NCBI RefSeq assembly: GCF_001613265.1
Contig: NZ_BDCA01000014.1
Span: forward strand, 62,001 to 126,000
DNA: 64,000 nt
Direction: 5' to 3'
Source of the DNA: Nocardia vermiculata NBRC 100427
Lineage (GTDB): Bacteria > Actinomycetota > Actinomycetes > Mycobacteriales > Mycobacteriaceae
Part shown: piece after piece, positions 35,040-43,294 of the stretch
Numbering within the stretch: the first letter of the stretch is position 1
How the letters are laid out: each line of letters starts with the position of its first letter
Made by a program: the position numbers and the translations under genes
The notes under the pieces: model-generated
What the model saw: the letters and a program-made list of their open reading frames with translations, nothing else
Told to the model about the DNA's origin: nothing
Database searches by the model: none

Positions 35040-35960
35040 CTATCTACGGCGCCGAGCGGCGGGGTCGGTCTGGGCATGCCACCGGATCAACGCCTCCGCT
35101 GACGGGCGCGCGTACTTGCCGAGCGACCGGACCGAGCTGTGTCCACTCATTCGCATCAGCATCGGCGTCGATGCTCCGTCCTCGGCGACGTGGGTCAACC
35201 GGCTGTGCCGTAGCTGATGCAGTGTGAACGGCCCACGTGCGAACTCGGCCGTGTGCTGCTCGAACAACTCCAGAGCCCGCCGATACGACAACCGCCCCCG
35301 CAGCGTCGACGGGTCGATATCGCCCACCGCCACACCAGGTTTCGCTTTCCGGTCGGTGAGAAAAACCGGTCCCTGTCGACGGCCTGCCAGCAGCCGTGGC
35401 AGTAGCCGGGCGGCCCCGGTCTGCCAGGCGACCACATCCTTGGCCCCGCCCTTGCGGGTGACTGTGGCGGACCGGTTCGCCGGATCCAGATCGGGAATGT
35501 CGAGTTCGAGCAGTTCCTCGGCACGCGCCGCGGTTTCGTAGAGCATCGTCCACAGCACCTTTTCCCGCAGCGCCACATCCTTGTCGAGCAGCGCGGTGAC
35601 CTCGTCGCGGTGCATCGCCCGCGAGTGATCGGGCGCGACCCTGCGCGGCACCAACCGAACGAGCGGGTCACCGACCAACCACTCCTGCACACGCCACCAC
35701 TCGCACGCCGCCCGCAGCGACGAGAGGCGGACGTTGAACGTCTGCGCCGAACGAGCACCCCATTTGAAGGTGACCCAGCCACCGACCCTCTCGGCGTTGA
35801 GCAACCCGACATCGGAGTCGGCGCCGAAGTCGCGCACGAGTTGGTTGAGCGCCACAGCGTACCCGCGTCGCGTGTTGATGCTCGGGATCGTCGATAGGAA
35901 CTGATCGACGGCGTCCTTGAGCCGTACACCCCGGATCGGCAGTGCCCGCACCTGTCCCAC
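35040..35960 (-). CDS. Tyrosine recombinase (TnpI/Xer-type) of the transposon
   Basis: 306 residues. An N-terminal SAM-like DNA-binding domain covers about 15-110. The catalytic domain has the Arg of ETAARAEELLELD (about 170), HQLRHSRLTH (His-x-x-Arg, about 263-272) and SGHSSVRSLGKYARP with His and the Tyr nucleophile (about 282-296). Resolves transposon cointegrates in elements such as Tn4430. The GTG start has GAAGGG upstream. A palindrome with direct repeats lies 40-140 bp upstream of the start, as expected for its own recombination site. All catalytic residues seem present. Confidence 0.9.
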   Translation of the reverse strand: MGQVRALPIRGVRLKDAVDQFLSTIPSINTRRGYAVALNQLVRDFGADSDVGLLNAERVGGWVTFKWGARSAQTFNVRLSSLRAACEWWRVQEWLVGDPLVRLVPRRVAPDHSRAMHRDEVTALLDKDVALREKVLWTMLYETAARAEELLELDIPDLDPANRSATVTRKGGAKDVVAWQTGAARLLPRLLAGRRQGPVFLTDRKAKPGVAVGDIDPSTLRGRLSYRRALELFEQHTAEFARGPFTLHQLRHSRLTHVAEDGASTPMLMRMSGHSSVRSLGKYARPSAEALIRWHAQTDPAARRRR

Positions 35961-36000
35961 GATCAGCCCTTCTCGTCGGCCGCCGAACCGTGATCGGCAG

Positions 36001-36100
36001 CTATCGCAGATAATTTACCGAGTCGCCCCATCTAGGAAGGGGTGTAGCGCCTGGTCGACTTCAAGTTTACCGCAGATAATAGGCCATTATCTGCGGTAAA
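36001..36100. repeat. Putative internal resolution site (IR core plus direct repeat)
   Basis: TTTACCGCAGATAAT (36066-36080) and ATTATCTGCGGTAAA (36086-36100) form a perfect 15-bp inverted repeat around AGGCC. CGCAGATAAT recurs in direct orientation at 36005-36014, followed by TTTACCG. An IR core with extra direct repeats next to a tyrosine recombinase is the layout of the TnpI site (IRS) in Tn4430. Inference from pattern and location. Confidence 0.65.
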
Positions 36101-36153
36101 TCCTTAGCGCGACTTTTCGCAGGTTTGGACTGAGACCACGAAAAGTCGCACCA
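36101..36153. repeat. Two abutting transposon-end-like sequences in opposite orientation
   Basis: TTAGCGCGACTTTTCGC (36104-36120) repeats the inner part of the right terminal repeat (16 bp identical in GAAAAGTCGCGCTAAG on the other strand). At 36139-36149 CGAAAAGTCGC faces the other way. Together they form an 11-bp perfect inverted repeat (36109-36119 / 36139-36149) with a 19-nt loop. The outer GGGG parts are missing. Confidence 0.6.
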
Positions 36154-36197
36154 CACAACGAATCCGCCGAACAGCCCGGTGTGGGAAACTGGAGTCG

Positions 36198-36791
36198 ATG
36201 TCGGGATTCACGCGCGATACCTACCACTACGGCGACCAACTGGTCTACGAAGCGCTTCACTCGAAGTGGGACCGCTACCACGCCACCTACTGCGGCTGCG
36301 GCCAAGGCTGGCTCACCGCCCACGCCGTTCCCGCCGGGTTCACCATCGTCCGCGAAGGCGGCGGATTCACCGCGCTCATCGGGCCGGGCCTCACCGAGAA
36401 CGTCAACGAAGCTGAACTCACAACCAACGTCTTGTGGGAAGCCGTCACCGGCAAGCCCGGAATCCAAGACTGGTTCGACGACATCCAGGTTGTCGACCGT
36501 GGGCCCGAAGCGAAGGCCGCGCGCAAGGCCGCGAACGACGCGCAGAATGCGGCGCGGAAGGAACGCGCCGCCCAGGCTCGGATCGAGCCCGCGACCATCA
36601 AGCAGATCGACTACCTCAAGGCCCTCGCCGCGAAGGTCGATGTCGAACGATTCGACATCGAATTTGCCAAGGCCACCAAGGGAACCGACATCGCGGCGCG
36701 TGATGCGGACGAGACGCCTGGCCGGTCTATCAGAAGGCTTACCAGGGCTGCCGCCCGAACGCTGATCGCCGCACTGGTCGAGAACCAGTAG
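36198..36791 (+). CDS. Protein of unknown function, passenger near the transposon right end
   Basis: 197 residues with no signal peptide or membrane segment. Residues 1-90 form a globular part with TYCGCGQGWLTAHAVPAGFT; residues about 100-135 are a charged Ala/Lys/Arg-rich helix likely to be coiled; the end carries PATIKQIDYLKALAAKVD, similar to short KQxxYLxxL modules in mobile-element proteins. I do not recognise the family. It lies between the abutting internal ends and the intact right repeat of the transposon. ATG at 36198 with GGAG 5 nt upstream. Confidence 0.7.
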   Translation: MSGFTRDTYHYGDQLVYEALHSKWDRYHATYCGCGQGWLTAHAVPAGFTIVREGGGFTALIGPGLTENVNEAELTTNVLWEAVTGKPGIQDWFDDIQVVDRGPEAKAARKAANDAQNAARKERAAQARIEPATIKQIDYLKALAAKVDVERFDIEFAKATKGTDIAARDADETPGRSIRRLTRAAARTLIAALVENQ

Positions 36792-36840
36792 ACCCAGCCC
36801 CTAAACCATCCCGGTTAGTGGCTCTACCCTGCGCAAACAG

Positions 36841-36873
36841 TGCTTAGCGCGACTTTTCTCACCACTGCACCCC
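36841..36873 (-). repeat. Right terminal inverted repeat of the Tn3-family element
   Basis: Reverse complement reads GGGGTGCAGTGGTGAG then AAAAGTCGCGCTAAGCA; 30/33 identical to the left repeat. Outer end is 36873. Confidence 0.85.
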
Positions 36874-37011
36874 TCACGCCTACCACCGCCCCGGACCACT
36901 CGACACCCCGACGTTCGATCGATCGTCCCGACGGGGACGCCGCGCACACATCCGCCGAACTCTCGTCCGAAAGTTTGATTTCCCGGGACCCGTGCACCGG
37001 TATCGTCGAAG

Positions 37012-37030
37012 GCAAGTTAGGTTACCCATA
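37012..37030. promoter_or_regulatory. IdeR/DtxR-like iron box upstream of heme oxygenase
   Basis: GCAAGTTAGGTTACCCATA matches 12 of 19 positions of the IdeR consensus with the core GTTAGG.TA.CC conserved. It lies 33 bp upstream of the heme oxygenase start. Iron repression would be expected; the match is moderate. Confidence 0.45.
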
Positions 37031-37063
37031 GTTACCGTCCGACGACGTGAGGAAATCAGGATC

Positions 37064-37744
37064 ATGGCGGATGCCCCCACCACCGAGCACACCGTGCCGT
37101 TCTCCGCACAGATCCGTTCCGCGACCGCCGAGCAACACGAACGCGCCGAATCCTCCACCTTCATGAGCGATATGCTCGGCGGCGCCTTGGACGTCCGTGC
37201 CTTCTACCGCTACACCGGACAACTCTGGTACATCTACCAGGCCCTGGAACAGGAAGCCGCGACCCTGGCCGCCGATCCGGTCGCAGGCCCGTTCGTCCGG
37301 CCGGAACTGGCCCGGCTGGCCCATCTCGAGGACGACCTCGCCCACCTCGGCGGGCCCGGCTGGCGCGAGGAACTCACCGCACTACCGGCCACGGCCACCT
37401 ACGCCGCGCGGATCCACGAGTGCGCACGGGACTGGCCCGCCGGATACGTCGCCCATCACTACACCCGGTACCTCGGGGACCTCTCCGGCGGTCAGGTCAT
37501 TCGCGGTACCGCGGCGAAACTCTGGCAACTCCCCAAGCGGGGCGACGGCGTGCGCTTCTACGTCTTCGATCAGATCGGCAATCCGGCGGCGTTCAAGCGG
37601 CACTACCGCACCCTGCTCGACGAGCTGCCGGTCGACGAGCTGGAGAAGCAGCGCGTCCTGGGTGAATGCCGCCGCGCCTTCGATCTCAACACCGACCTGT
37701 TCGCCGAGCTGGCCGAGGAATTCCCCGTCCGTCGTCAGGGCTGA
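37064..37744 (+). CDS. hmuO: Heme oxygenase (biliverdin-producing, HmuO type)
   Basis: 226 residues. The proximal heme ligand is His25 in SATAEQHERAESS; the distal-helix Gly motif is YLGDLSGGQVIRG (about 135-147). Opens heme to biliverdin, CO and iron, a route of iron acquisition from heme. Upstream AGGAAATCAGGA supports the ATG. An IdeR-like box suggests iron control. The transposon's right end lies only 190 bp upstream, so the original upstream region may have been replaced. Confidence 0.93.
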   Translation: MADAPTTEHTVPFSAQIRSATAEQHERAESSTFMSDMLGGALDVRAFYRYTGQLWYIYQALEQEAATLAADPVAGPFVRPELARLAHLEDDLAHLGGPGWREELTALPATATYAARIHECARDWPAGYVAHHYTRYLGDLSGGQVIRGTAAKLWQLPKRGDGVRFYVFDQIGNPAAFKRHYRTLLDELPVDELEKQRVLGECRRAFDLNTDLFAELAEEFPVRRQG

Positions 37745-37836
37745 TCGACCGCGCACCCGCCGCCCGAACCCGCCCGCATCGGCCGGCCGACGGTATCGCT
37801 GCGCCCGATCTCGCCCTGCGGTGATAGTTTGCGCCG

Positions 37837-38536
37837 ATGGTACGCAGAGCCGTGCGCAGCGCGGCGGTCCTCCTCACGGTCCTCGCGGTACTGGCGGTCG
37901 GCACCTACATCCTGATGAACTCGCGCAGCCACCAGATCGCGGGACGCCTGCTGCACCGGGTGGACACCGACCGCAAGGTCGTCGCGCTGACCATCGACGA
38001 CGGCCCCACCGAACGCACCCCGGCGATTCTCGATACCCTTTGCCGCACAGGGTGTTCCGGCGACGTTCTACCTCGTGGGCGAAGATCTGGCCGCCCATCG
38101 TGACTACGGGGTCGCCCTCGCGGCCGCGGGCCACGAAATCGGCAATCACAGCTACACCCACCGGCGGCTGGTATTCGTCACTCCGGGCACGGTCCGGGCC
38201 GAGATCGAACGCACCGACGCCGAGATCGCCCGCACCGGCTACCGCGGCCCGGTGACCTTCCGGCCACCCAACGGCAAGAAACTTCTCACCCTGCCGTGGT
38301 ACCTGGCCCGCCACGACCGCACCACCGTGATGTGGGACGTCGAATCCGATTCGACCGGTGCGCTGGGAACCGATGAGATCGTCGCCACCACCGTCGACCA
38401 CGTCCGCCCCGGGTCGATCATTCTGCTGCATGCGATGCATCAGCAGGCGGCGCTCGACGCGATCGCGCCGATCATCACCGAACTTCGTTCGCGCGGCTAT
38501 GAATTCGTCACTGTTTCACAGCTGGCGGCCGCCTGA
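37837..38536 (+). pseudogene. Polysaccharide deacetylase (NodB-type), single-base frameshift
   Basis: An N-terminal membrane anchor (about 8-28) and the start of the NodB domain, VVALTIDDGPTERTPAILDT, are in one frame. At the TTT run 38039-38041 an extra base shifts the rest: with one T removed it reads DTLAAQGVPATFYLVGEDLA, then GHEIGNHSYTHRRL, TFRPPNGKK and GSIILLHAMH, all conserved NodB motifs. So the gene is complete except for one inserted base. It would remove acetyl groups from cell-wall polymers. Either a real pseudogene or a sequence error in a short homopolymer. Confidence 0.88.
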
Positions 38537-38541
38537 TCCGT

Positions 38542-38562
38542 CCTTCCGGCCGTGCCGGAAGG
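38542..38562 (+). terminator. Hairpin just after the deacetylase
   Basis: CCTTCCGGC / GCCGGAAGG, 9-bp perfect stem with 3-nt loop, 5 bp after the deacetylase stop. Confidence 0.65.
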
Positions 38563-38672
38563 TGATCGAAGCCACCACCGAACAGCACGCGAACACAAGA
38601 CTTCGCGCGGATGCTGTAGTCGGGCACGGCGGGTGGTGAAGTGCCCGGTCGCGGCGTTGATAGCGTCAAGAC

Positions 38673-39688
38673 GTGCCCGCGACGCCGACCGATTTCACCC
38701 TCCCCATCGGGCGGGTGCATGCCATTGTCGACCTGGCGCGGCGACGGGGCTGGGACAGCACCGAGTCACTGGCCGAAGCCGGGATCGCACCGCAACTGCT
38801 GGACCAGGGCCGCGCCCGAGTCACGGTGGGTCAGGCGGTGCAGCTGGTGCAGCGACTGTGGCGCAGCACCGACGACGAACTACTCGGTCTGGGTCGCCGC
38901 CCCATGCCACGCGGCACCTTTCGGCTGGTCTGCTTCGCGCTGCTCGGTGCACGAGATCTCGGCGCGGCACTGCACCGATTCCGGCTCTTCCAGAAAGCGC
39001 TACCGGGCTTCCCGCCGCTGTCCGTGGCGGCCGCTGCGGATGAGGCGCGAATATCGTTCGACTTGAACGGCATTCGACACCCGGAAGGACTGATCATCGA
39101 CACCCTGCTGATGGTCACCTACCGATTCCTGGACTGGGCGGCCGGCGGATCGGTGCCCCTGCTGCGGATCGAATCCCCTATCCACCGAACGAACTCGACG
39201 ACTACGACCTGATCTTCGGTGCGCCCGTGCGCTTCTCGGCCCCGACCCCGGCGCTGGTGCTCGACGCCACCGCACTCACCACACCGCTGGTCCGCGACGA
39301 AGCCGACCTGCTCCGCTTTCTCCGCAACGCCCCCGAGGCGGTCATCGTGCGCCACGACGAGGCGGTCTCCACCATGGCGCGGGTACGCCGCATCCTCGAA
39401 CGCGGCGGTCCCGGACAGTGGCCGGCGGTCGAGCAGATCGCCGCCGAACTCGCCGTCAGTCCCGCGACACTGCGGCGCCGACTCCACGAGGAACACACCT
39501 CGCCCAGCCGCATCCGGGAGCAGATCCTGCGGGACACCGCCATCGCCGCCCTGGTGCGCGGCGACGAGACCATTACAGCACTGTCGCGCCGGCTCGGCTT
39601 CTCCGAACCCAGCGCGTTCTCCCGCGCCTTCCGGCGCTGGACCGGCAGCTCCCCCGGCTCGTATCAGGGACGAGCGACCCAGGACTGA
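38673..39688 (+). pseudogene. AraC-family regulator (arabinose-binding N-terminal type), single-base frameshift
   Basis: The first frame encodes the N-terminal ligand domain (DFTLPIGRVHAIVDLARRRG to FLDWAAGGSVPLLRIE). At 39174-39178 (GAATCCCC) one base appears to be missing; the next frame continues as YPPNELDDYDLIFGAPVRFSA and ends in an intact AraC HTH (QIAAELAVSPATLRRRLHEE and ITALSRRLGFSEPSAFSRAF). The joined protein would be about 338 residues, the normal size. Likely regulator of a nearby lipid gene such as the acyl-CoA dehydrogenase downstream. Sequencing error is a real possibility. Confidence 0.87.
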
Positions 39689-39790
39689 GCGATCCGGTCA
39701 CAAGATCGAGCGCTGCGGTCATTGGCCCGCGCACCGCCCGCTTCTACCGTCTCCGAGGGTATCGCCGTATTTCGAACAGAGGAGTTCCCC

Positions 39791-40936
39791 GTGCCGGTGC
39801 ATCGGTCCCCGTGGATGGACGAAGATCTCGACGCCCTCACCGATCTGGCGCGCCGCTTCTTCGAGAAGGAATGCGCCCCGAACGAGAACCGGTGGGGCCG
39901 CCAGCATCACGTCGACCGTGAGATCTGGAACCGTGCAGGCGAATTGGGGCTGCTGTGCATCTCGATCCCGGAGGAGTACGGCGGCGGTGGCGGCACTTTC
40001 GCGCACGAAGCGGTCATCGCGATCGAGCAGACCCGCGCCATGGCTCCCAGCCTCGGCAACCCCGTGCATTCGACGATCGTCGCGCACTACATCAACGCCT
40101 ACGGCACCGAGGAACAGAAGCAGGCGTGGCTGCCGAAGATGGCGTCGGGCGAGATCGTCGGTGCCATCGCGATGACCGAACCCGGCACCGGTTCGGATCT
40201 GCAGGGTATCCGCACCCGCGCCACCACCGACGGTGACCACTACGTCATCGACGGCGCCAAGACCTTCATCTCCAACGGCCTGCTCGCCGATCTGGTGATT
40301 GTCGCCGCGAAAACCTCCGAAGGTAAAGGCGCGGAATCGGTCTCACTGATCGCGGTGGAAACCGACCAGGAAGGATTCCGGCGCGGGCGCAACCTGGAGA
40401 AGGTCGGCCAGCACGGCCAGGACACCTGCGAACTGTTCTTCGACGGCGTCCGGGTGCCGAAATCGAACCTGATCGGTGCCGCCGAGGGCACCGGCTTCAT
40501 CCAGCTCATGCAGCAACTCCCCCAGGAACGGCTGATCCTCGCCGTCGCCGCCGCCGCGGCCGTGGAGAAGACGGTGCAGATGACCGTCGAATACACCAAG
40601 GAACGCCAGGCCTTCGGCAAACCGGTCTTCCACTTCCAGAACACCCAGTTCACCCTCGCCGAATGCGACACCATCGCCTCGGTCGCCTGGGCATTCCTCG
40701 ACGACTGCGTCGCCAAACATCTGCGCGGCGCACTCGACATCCCGACCGCCGCCAAGGCGAAATGGTGGCTGACCGAACAGCAGTGCAAGGTCGCCGACGA
40801 ATGCCTGCAACTGTTCGGCGGATACGGGTACATGGCCGAATACCCGATCTCCCGGGTATTCACCGATGCGCGGATCCAGAAGATCTACGGCGGGACGAAC
40901 GAGATCATGAAACTGATCATCGGCCGAAGTTTGTAG
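39791..40936 (+). CDS. Acyl-CoA dehydrogenase
   Basis: 381 residues, standard FadE length. FAD/substrate motif AIAMTEPGTGSDLQGIRT (about 123-140), ERQAFGKPVFHFQNTQF (about 270-286), and C-terminal RIQKIYGGTNEIMKLIIGR with the Glu region. Starts at the GTG at 39791 with AGAGGAG upstream. Oxidises an acyl-CoA at the alpha-beta position and passes electrons to ETF. Follows the broken AraC gene in the same direction by about 100 bp and ends at a strong hairpin. Specific chain type unknown. Confidence 0.92.
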   Translation: MPVHRSPWMDEDLDALTDLARRFFEKECAPNENRWGRQHHVDREIWNRAGELGLLCISIPEEYGGGGGTFAHEAVIAIEQTRAMAPSLGNPVHSTIVAHYINAYGTEEQKQAWLPKMASGEIVGAIAMTEPGTGSDLQGIRTRATTDGDHYVIDGAKTFISNGLLADLVIVAAKTSEGKGAESVSLIAVETDQEGFRRGRNLEKVGQHGQDTCELFFDGVRVPKSNLIGAAEGTGFIQLMQQLPQERLILAVAAAAAVEKTVQMTVEYTKERQAFGKPVFHFQNTQFTLAECDTIASVAWAFLDDCVAKHLRGALDIPTAAKAKWWLTEQQCKVADECLQLFGGYGYMAEYPISRVFTDARIQKIYGGTNEIMKLIIGRSL

Positions 40937-40973
40937 TTCGGCGCTCATTGTCGACGCCGCAAAACATAGAGGT

Positions 40974-41007
40974 GGGCGCCGCACCCCCTGTCAGGAGTGC
41001 GGCGCCC
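40974..41007. terminator. Bidirectional hairpin between acyl-CoA dehydrogenase and MFS genes
   Basis: GGGCGCCGCAC (40974-40984) pairs with GTGCGGCGCCC (40997-41007); 11-bp stem, 12-nt loop, between convergent genes. Confidence 0.7.
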
Positions 41008-41031
41008 CACTACGGCCGGACGGCGCGCCGG

Positions 41032-42573
41032 TCAGTGCATCAGCACCGGCTGCTGAGCGTCCTCCCCCTCCGGCACGATGGCCCGGCGCGGCAGGAAGAA
41101 CGCCGGGATCAGGGTGACCAGGACCAGTACGAAGGCAACGAGGAACGTGTTCCCGAAGGCATCAGCCGCAGCGTCGAAGCCGCGTTCGAGGACCGACGGC
41201 GGAATCTGCTGCGCGATCGCCGGGTTGTCCCGGGACGCGACCGCTGCGCCGCCGTCAGGACGGTCGAGCATCTGGTTGGTGAGCACCACCGACATGATCG
41301 CGGTACCGATCGATCCCGCGGTCTGCTGAACGATGTTCATCAAAGTCGAACCGCGAGCGACCATCTCGTGCTTCAGCGTCGCCATCGCGGCGGTCATCAG
41401 CGGCATCATGGTGGCACCCATGCCGAGGCCCATCACGAACAGCGACCCGAGCAGTAGGACATACGACGAGTCCGCCGACAGCTGGGTGAAGGTGAACATG
41501 CCGATGGCGATCAGCGGCAGGCCGGTCAGAACGACCTTGCCCGGCCCCAGCTTGTCGACCAGTCGCCCAGCCACGGGCATCGTCAGCATGGCACCGATCC
41601 CTTGCGGTGCCAGCAACAGCCCCGCGGCCAGCGTCGATTCACCACGCACCTGGATGAAGTAGCTCGGGAAGATCAGGCCCGCGCCCATGAACGCGATGAT
41701 GAACAACGTCGTGGTGAGCACCGCGAAGGTGAGCTGCCGGTTCCGGAACAGGCGCAGGTCGATCAGCGGGTGGTCCTTGCGCAGCGCGTGGAAGACAAAG
41801 CCGACGATCAGCACCAGTCCGATGCCGGCCGAGACCAGCACCCGGGCCGAGGCGATCGTGCCCGCCTCCGGAATCGAGGAGACGCCGAACAGGAACAGCG
41901 CCAGACCCGGCGAGAGCAGCAGCATACCGACGAAGTCGAAGGTCTGCGACGGACTGGGCGCGTCCTTGGGCAGCAACTTTACCGCGGCCGCCAGTGCGAC
42001 GATGCCGACGGGCAGGTTGATCAGGAAGATCCAGTGCCAGCTCGCGGCGTCGATCAGCCAACCGCCGAGGATCGGGCCGCAGATGGGACCGAGTAGCATC
42101 GGGATACCGAGCACGGCCATGACGCGGCCGATGCGTTCGGGCCCGGCGGCCCGGGTCATGATCGTCATGCCGAGCGGCATCAGCATGCCGCCACCGAGGC
42201 CCTGGATCACCCGGAACACGATGAGCATCGCGATATTTCCCGCGAATGCACACAGCACGGAGCCGAACACGAACAGCACCAGCGCGGTGAGGTAGAGCCG
42301 CTTGGTACCGAAGCGATCCGCCGCCCATCCCGTGACCGGGATGATCGTGGCCAGTGCCAGCGTGTAAGCGGTCATCGTCCAGGCGACGGTGGCGACGGTG
42401 GCGTCGAATTCGCGCACGAATGTCGGCAGCGCGACACTGACCACCGTGACGTCCAGGATGGACATGATGGCGCCGAGCACCACCACCGTGGCGATCTTGA
42501 GGACCGCGCCGTCGATCTTGTCCGACTCGGGTGCCGCGGCCGGCGGCCCGGCGGTCGAGCTGGGTGTCGTCAT
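41032..42573 (-). CDS. DHA2-family (EmrB/QacA-type) MFS drug efflux transporter
   Basis: 513 residues with 14 predicted membrane helices. Motifs include LDVTVVSVALPTFVREFDA (helix 1, DHA2 signature), AADRFGTKRLY (motif A) and VMAVLGIPMLLGPICGPILGG (motif C). Exports toxic organic compounds in exchange for protons. Its start overlaps the end of the MarR gene by ATGA (42570-42573), so the two are translationally coupled. Confidence 0.92.
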   Translation of the reverse strand: MTTPSSTAGPPAAAPESDKIDGAVLKIATVVVLGAIMSILDVTVVSVALPTFVREFDATVATVAWTMTAYTLALATIIPVTGWAADRFGTKRLYLTALVLFVFGSVLCAFAGNIAMLIVFRVIQGLGGGMLMPLGMTIMTRAAGPERIGRVMAVLGIPMLLGPICGPILGGWLIDAASWHWIFLINLPVGIVALAAAVKLLPKDAPSPSQTFDFVGMLLLSPGLALFLFGVSSIPEAGTIASARVLVSAGIGLVLIVGFVFHALRKDHPLIDLRLFRNRQLTFAVLTTTLFIIAFMGAGLIFPSYFIQVRGESTLAAGLLLAPQGIGAMLTMPVAGRLVDKLGPGKVVLTGLPLIAIGMFTFTQLSADSSYVLLLGSLFVMGLGMGATMMPLMTAAMATLKHEMVARGSTLMNIVQQTAGSIGTAIMSVVLTNQMLDRPDGGAAVASRDNPAIAQQIPPSVLERGFDAAADAFGNTFLVAFVLVLVTLIPAFFLPRRAIVPEGEDAQQPVLMH

Positions 42574-43040
42574 GAGCAGATTTCCTGACTTCGGGCTCGC
42601 AGGGCGTCGCCCGCGAGGATGGGTTGAAGGGCCGCAAGCAATCGCGTGCGGTCCGACTGGTCCAATCGGGCCGCGAACGCGCGGAGTTCATCGCTCTTGT
42701 CCGCGATGTGACCGGCGACCAGGCTGCGCCCGGCCTCCGCCAGCGAGACCCGCTTGATCCGGCGATCCGCGGGGTCTTCACGGCGTAGCACCAACTGCTG
42801 GCACACCAGCTGATCGATATTGCGACCTGCGGTGGCCACCGATATCCGGAGACGCTCGGCGACCTCGTGGATCGCGATCGGCTCCCCGTGCTGCGCGAGC
42901 ACGAACAGCGCGCGTACCTGTGAGAACGACAGATCCATCGCCACAAGGGTGTCCATCGACTCGGACTCCTCCATGCTCAACAAGCGCATGAGGAACTCCC
43001 CGAGTGCGTTGAACACCTCATCCGGAGTTGCTTCTGCCAC
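42570..43040 (-). CDS. MarR-family repressor
   Basis: 156 residues. Winged HTH centred on AIHEVAERLRISVATAGRNIDQLV and the wing REDPADRRIKRVSLAEAG (about 83-100). The GTG at 43038-43040 is chosen because the helical dimer domain begins there. First gene of a two-gene unit with the efflux pump; an inverted repeat 28 bp upstream is a likely operator. It presumably releases DNA on binding a phenolic or drug-like ligand. Confidence 0.9.
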   Translation of the reverse strand: MAEATPDEVFNALGEFLMRLLSMEESESMDTLVAMDLSFSQVRALFVLAQHGEPIAIHEVAERLRISVATAGRNIDQLVCQQLVLRREDPADRRIKRVSLAEAGRSLVAGHIADKSDELRAFAARLDQSDRTRLLAALQPILAGDALRARSQEICS

Positions 43041-43068
43041 GCTCCAGATACTATCGAGTCTGCAACTA

Positions 43069-43092
43069 TCGCAGAAACGCAAGAATCTGCGA
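43069..43092. promoter_or_regulatory. Putative MarR operator
   Basis: TCGCAGA (43069-43075) and TCTGCGA (43086-43092), 7-bp inverted repeat with a 10-bp spacer, directly upstream of marR and overlapping the probable promoter. Confidence 0.5.
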
Positions 43093-43294
43093 CAGCTACC
43101 GAAGTCGCCCTCGGACTACCCCACCACCCCACTCCCACCTGCGGCAAGTGATTTTCACGGGCGCCGGTTCCGGTGACGCGAAACACATACCACCCGGCCC
43201 GGGCGTAACCGATATTTCGACTCGTTCAGCGGCCCGGAACGGACTGCGCGCGATCGCCTCCGGCACCGGGAAAATTCAACTTCCAGAACACGGT

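Larger units (their letters stand above)
26502..36873. mobile_element. Tn3-family transposon, about 10.4 kb, with cargo
   Basis: Bounded by inverted repeats of 33 bp (30 identical) that begin GGGGT and end near CGCTAAGC, the Tn3-family pattern. Contents in order: transposase (plus); pyrophosphatase-like, LtrA remnant, GlcG/HbpS, PfpI fragment and Zn alcohol dehydrogenase (all minus); a monooxygenase-like small protein (plus); an inserted IS3-family element; a tyrosine recombinase (minus) with a resolution-like site; and an ORF of unknown function. Flanking 5-bp sequences are CATAT (26497-26501) and TCACG (36874-36878), so no target duplication is visible; the two ends may derive from different insertion events. 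Confidence 0.85.

Noticed and set aside
35040..35960. Phage integrase marking a prophage
   Set aside because: No phage structural, lysis or packaging genes around it; lies within Tn3-type ends next to a resolution-like palindrome.
26497..36878. Target-site duplication of the transposon
   Set aside because: Flanks CATAT and TCACG differ; I could not find a matching 5-bp repeat.
37064..37744. Earlier start of heme oxygenase near 36992
   Set aside because: The region before 37064 holds the IdeR-like box and no homology; the ATG has its own ribosome site.
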